Below, in pieces: positions 20,272 through 22,500 of a stretch of DNA of 22,500 nucleotides; the first letter of the stretch is position 1; the number at the start of each line of letters is the position of its first letter. The position numbers were made by a program, and so were the translations under genes. The notes below the pieces were generated by a model. It searched no databases, had not been told where the DNA came from, and saw only the letters and a list, made by a program, of their open reading frames with translations. The stretch is from Chromera velia (taxonomy: Eukaryota; Sar; Chromeraceae): positions 7,015 through 29,514 of the forward strand of contig JAHBMJ010000364.1 in the NCBI GenBank assembly GCA_018398765.1. Direction: 5' to 3'.

Positions 20272-20569
20272 GGTGTGTGTGTGTCTGTTTGTCTGCATAT
20301 CTGTGTGTCTGTTGTTTCTGTGTAGCTGTTTGTGTTGGTATGTGTGTGTTTCTTTATTGCTGTCTGAATCGATATATATGCGTATGTGTGTGCCCGAGTG
20401 CATGCCTGCTTCCGCGTACCTGTGGGCTTGGCAGCCTTCGTGACCCTCTGTCTCCCTCCCTCCCTCAGGACTTCCCGACGAGGACGGAGGTTCCCCCTAC
20501 TGGCGGGACCAGTTCGAGGCTTTGGCGTGCGATGCGCTGACGGTGTACATGAGCAAGTGGCGGACTTAA
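12445..20569 (+). CDS. large coiled-coil protein, 14 exons, 1,289 residues
   Basis: Unrecognised structural protein. Exons: 12445-12765, 12866-12915, 13246-13363, 13598-13669, 13996-14115, 14594-14670, 15048-15153, 15383-15510, 15731-15883, 16158-16281, 16707-16789, 17310-18804, 19247-20168, 20469-20569 (TAA). All 13 GT-AG junctions preserve phase and the sum is exactly 1,290 codons. The start is the first ATG after an in-frame stop at 12,415. Residues of about 25-450 form a nearly continuous heptad coiled coil rich in E, R, Q, L and K. Residues 451-950 (one exon) are mostly disordered and Pro/Ser/Arg-rich, with a charged E/R block, several S-P-x-R sites, a dynein-light-chain-like SVGTQT motif and a second coiled coil (LEALSDAHSKLARVLQERIR). 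Residues 950-1,256 hold a hydrophobic, likely folded segment (LHAVLFLYQKLRLMVGEISP), Gly-rich and poly-Gln linkers. The conserved-looking C-terminus ends ALTVYMSKWRT. The architecture resembles centrosomal, basal-body or cytoskeletal scaffolds, by analogy only. Confidence 0.87.
15538..15569 (+). repeat. (GA)n microsatellite in intron 8
   Basis: A run of AG dinucleotides a short way inside the intron that follows the exon ending at 15,510. Confidence 0.85.
16838..17130 (+). repeat. 88-bp tandem repeat in intron 11
   Basis: Three full units start at 16,838, 16,926 and 17,014, and a partial fourth at 17,102; the period is exactly 88 and differences are few. Each full unit carries TGCATGCA (16,877, 16,965 and 17,053), a TGCATTGA/TCAATGCA inverted pair that can form a hairpin, and TTTTCAATGCAG, which matches this gene's usual TGCAG acceptor. 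The long frames across it are artefacts of repetition. The true acceptor used in the model is downstream at 17,308-17,309. Confidence 0.92.
19809..19833 (+). repeat. CAG/CAA run encoding poly-Gln
   Basis: A trinucleotide run inside exon 13 of the coiled-coil gene, encoding about seven consecutive glutamines in a disordered linker. One CAA interrupts it. Confidence 0.85.
20240..20284 (+). repeat. (GT)n tract in the last intron
   Basis: Pure (GT)15 followed by an interrupted part, inside intron 13 of the coiled-coil gene, embedded in a longer pyrimidine/GT-rich stretch. Confidence 0.9.
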
Positions 20570-20832
20570 GTTAAGGAGGAAGGAGTCGAGAAGAGTGAAT
20601 GTGTGAATGATAGTTGAGATGACAAGGCAGGCCGGCACGCACGTGGGTTGAATGACCGCCCGAGCGAGCTCAAATTTTCCTTCCTTCGATGTACAAAAAG
20701 ACAAAAATACGTGGAGGAGGGAAGAAGGGGGGCAGCCTGCATGAAGTAAGCCCGAAGTGGCTTTTGTACAAAGAAAGCAAGAGAAGTGTCACCAGTTGAC
20801 TCACTTCTCTTCTCTCCTCCGCCTGCACACAG
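20570..20832 (+). other. probable 3' untranslated region of the coiled-coil gene
   Basis: No supported frame follows the TAA at 20,567-20,569. The sequence stays GC-neutral and gene-like. A pyrimidine tract at about 20,800-20,832 ends in CACACAG and could be a splice acceptor for the exon-like stretch that follows. Confidence 0.4.
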
Positions 20833-20970
20833 AAGGAAGGACAGAGGTGGACAATGTTGGAAGCGATGCGAGAAAGGAAGCAGAAAGCCCGAGAGACGAT
20901 AAATCTATTGAAGAAGGCGGTAAGGGCACTGCAGGATGGACATCCGGATAGACAGAGACGCACGGAGAGG
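20833..20970 (+). CDS. exon-like ORF of unknown gene
   Basis: Between a good acceptor (CTCCGCCTGCACACAG) and a donor (AGG then GTAAGAG) lie 46 open codons, phase 0 at both ends. The frame has helix-like composition: KEGQRWTMLEAMRERKQK, ARETINLLKKAVRALQDG, HPDRQRRTER. A following acceptor (AACCGGTCAG at 21,113-21,122) opens a phase-0 frame, 21,123-21,293, reading RSGYSIAIPYVLGPHSF onward and running into AT-rich DNA. No first exon was found; it could be an alternative end of the upstream gene, a separate truncated gene, or chance. Confidence 0.3.
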
Positions 20971-21539
20971 GTAAGAGAGAGACTGTGCGTTTGAGTGGAT
21001 CCTTACCTGGTGGCTTCGGCAGTCATTTGGCTCGGGGGACGGGAGGGTACGGCAGTCCATCATCTTTTCTCTCTATTTCTGTGTCTTTGTCTTTCTCTCT
21101 TCCCCTGCGACCAACCGGTCAGCGGTCTGGATACTCGATCGCGATTCCCTACGTACTTGGGCCTCATTCGTTCCATGCACCCAGCAGCGCTTTTAAAAAG
21201 TTGGGCTTCGCCTGCATTGCAAGATGCATTGTCACGTTAATAGACTGTTACGAGATTAGTCACATTACTAAAAGATCATTTGACCATATTTAACAAAAAA
21301 AAACATTGTTTATAACTTTGTGAGAAGTTGAAAAACTTATAAAAACTTAGTAAAACCTAGTTGAAAGTTCGGGAATTAAGTTGAAAATCAACATAGTTTT
21401 AAAGATATTTAAAGAAAAATCATGTACACATAAATTAGTGATTAGTGGTGCCCTAGAGCACTGTCGCCGTTTTATCTTATAGAGGTCGAAATGTACTAGT
21501 CTGGGTACTAGTTAGTACTAGTATTATCATATATATGCA

Positions 21540-21540
<1 letters not shown>

Positions 21541-21574
<34 letters not shown>
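21541..21574. repeat. (TTA)n microsatellite
   Basis: About eleven TTA units; read on the minus strand it gives a meaningless poly-Asn run. Confidence 0.92.
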
Positions 21575-21575
<1 letters not shown>

Positions 21576-21760
21576 CGGTCTATAGGCCATCATGCAGTGC
21601 ATGAGTCGGTCATAAATCGTTTTAGCGAATCTTGTTGACAGCGCTGTATTAACTAGCATATTAAAAAGTTGATTAAGTAACGATTCGGTTTTATATTGAT
21701 TGATATGTACATGTATGTTTCTACTAGTTTCTACTAACAAATATCAACAAATTAATACAA

Positions 21761-21800
21761 ATTAATTAACTAGAAGAGAAATTAATTAACTAGAAGAGAA
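21761..21800. repeat. 20-bp perfect tandem duplication
   Basis: Two adjacent identical 20-base units beginning ATTAATTAACTAG. A recent slippage or small duplication; no function seen. Confidence 0.9.
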
Positions 21801-22500
21801 ATCTGTGTGGTTCACTGTCAAATGACAACTTATACGGACTAGCACTATTATTAAGTTACCTAAGTATAAGTCACTATCCTACTTCAAGCAGCTGTAAGGT
21901 TCGATTCTAGATGGTCCCTGCTCTGTCAGTAAGGAAAGCAACGACTGACATCTTTTGAATCTAATTTCGGATGATTTTGCCAGTCGTTAGAGAAAAATTT
22001 GGTCCTAAGTAGCTCTAATCTACCCTAATCTGTACTTAAAATTCGGGGTCGGATTCAACCGAAAATTGAATCTTTGGCCGGGTTCTCCGAGCGTGGTTCT
22101 TTGGCCCGCGGACCCTGCAGTCCGGCCCGGAGCTGCAAAATTCGGACATCGTGTGCATGCATGCACACCGATACACAGATCGATCGACGCATGCATGTAA
22201 CCACTTTTCGAGGCAATGTACACACGGTAACACACCTGGCTCCTGTTCTGTATATACAAAGAGATATTCCATCAGAGCGAACCGAAGAAATGTGCCCTTT
22301 GTTTTCCATATGCATGATGGGGAGCTGCTTCAGTTCACACTCACGCTTCACACCCAGTTGAAGGAGACTGTATATAAGAGTGCCACCGCTTGTCCATGCA
22401 GCAGGAAGATCTCTGAACACTGTTGCATGCGCCAACATGAAGTGACCTGTTCGTGATACTTCTATACATGTCGTGTATAGACATGCAGAGCGTCAACTTC

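Larger units (their letters stand above)
21294..22500. other. AT-rich flank without a supported gene
   Basis: Composition switches from the gene island to AT-rich DNA at about 21,190. Contains the two small repeats listed separately, a cluster of TGCATGCA words near 22,155-22,195 and a TATATAAG box at about 22,371. Minus-strand frames at 21,477-21,740 (poly-Asn from the repeat) and 22,055-22,438 have no recognised features. Mobile-element remnants are likely but no boundaries could be fixed. Confidence 0.45.

Noticed and set aside
21898-21907. GGTTCGATTC, resembling a tRNA/SINE B box
   Set aside because: The flanking bases do not pair into a T stem and no A box was found at the right distance.
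22365-22440. TATATAAG box followed by an ATG
   Set aside because: The ATG opens a two-codon frame only, and TATA words are common in this AT-rich flank.

Overview
This window is nuclear DNA of a eukaryote: two spliceosomal, many-exon protein genes sit head to head in a GC-rich island (about 6,420-21,180), flanked on both sides by AT-rich, transposon-littered DNA. Dense introns, (CA)n tracts, an unusual GTCAGT-type 5' splice site and TGCATGCA motifs suggest a protist. A chromerid-type alveolate (Chromera-like) is my best guess, by inference only. No rRNA, convincing tRNA, CRISPR array, retrovirus/LTR element or Polinton was seen.

Left flank (1-6,420). Repeat-rich DNA with short GC-rich inverted repeats at the very start; one plausible intron-less gene (1,985-2,569 +, unknown function); two non-autonomous hAT-like DNA elements (2,807-3,078 and 3,178-3,781), each with CTAG-starting terminal inverted repeats and a perfect 8-bp target duplication; a doubtful ORF (4,497-5,075 -); and a decayed LINE reverse-transcriptase fragment (about 5,381-5,860 -).

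Central island. On the minus strand, 11,743 down to 6,421 encodes a DHHC-family protein S-acyltransferase. The exons carry transmembrane segments, the DPG motif, the cysteine-rich catalytic domain, the TTxE motif, the PaCCT-like motif and a long disordered tail. Its active site reads DHWC. The four residues that would bind the second zinc are all replaced, while the first zinc site and the catalytic D, H and C are kept. This is the most interesting coding observation. Diverging from it across a promoter of about 700 bp, 12,445-20,569 + encodes a 14-exon, 1,289-residue coiled-coil protein. All 13 junctions keep phase. An 88-bp tandem repeat lies in its intron 11.

Right flank (20,570-22,500). 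The 3' flank of the coiled-coil gene, one or two exon-like stretches of unknown ownership (20,833-20,970 and 21,123-21,293), then AT-rich DNA with a (TTA)n tract and a short tandem duplication and no supported gene.

The two main genes share a donor signal in which C, not a purine, usually occupies intron position +3. The shared intergenic region may co-regulate them, but nothing in the sequence shows that their products work together.
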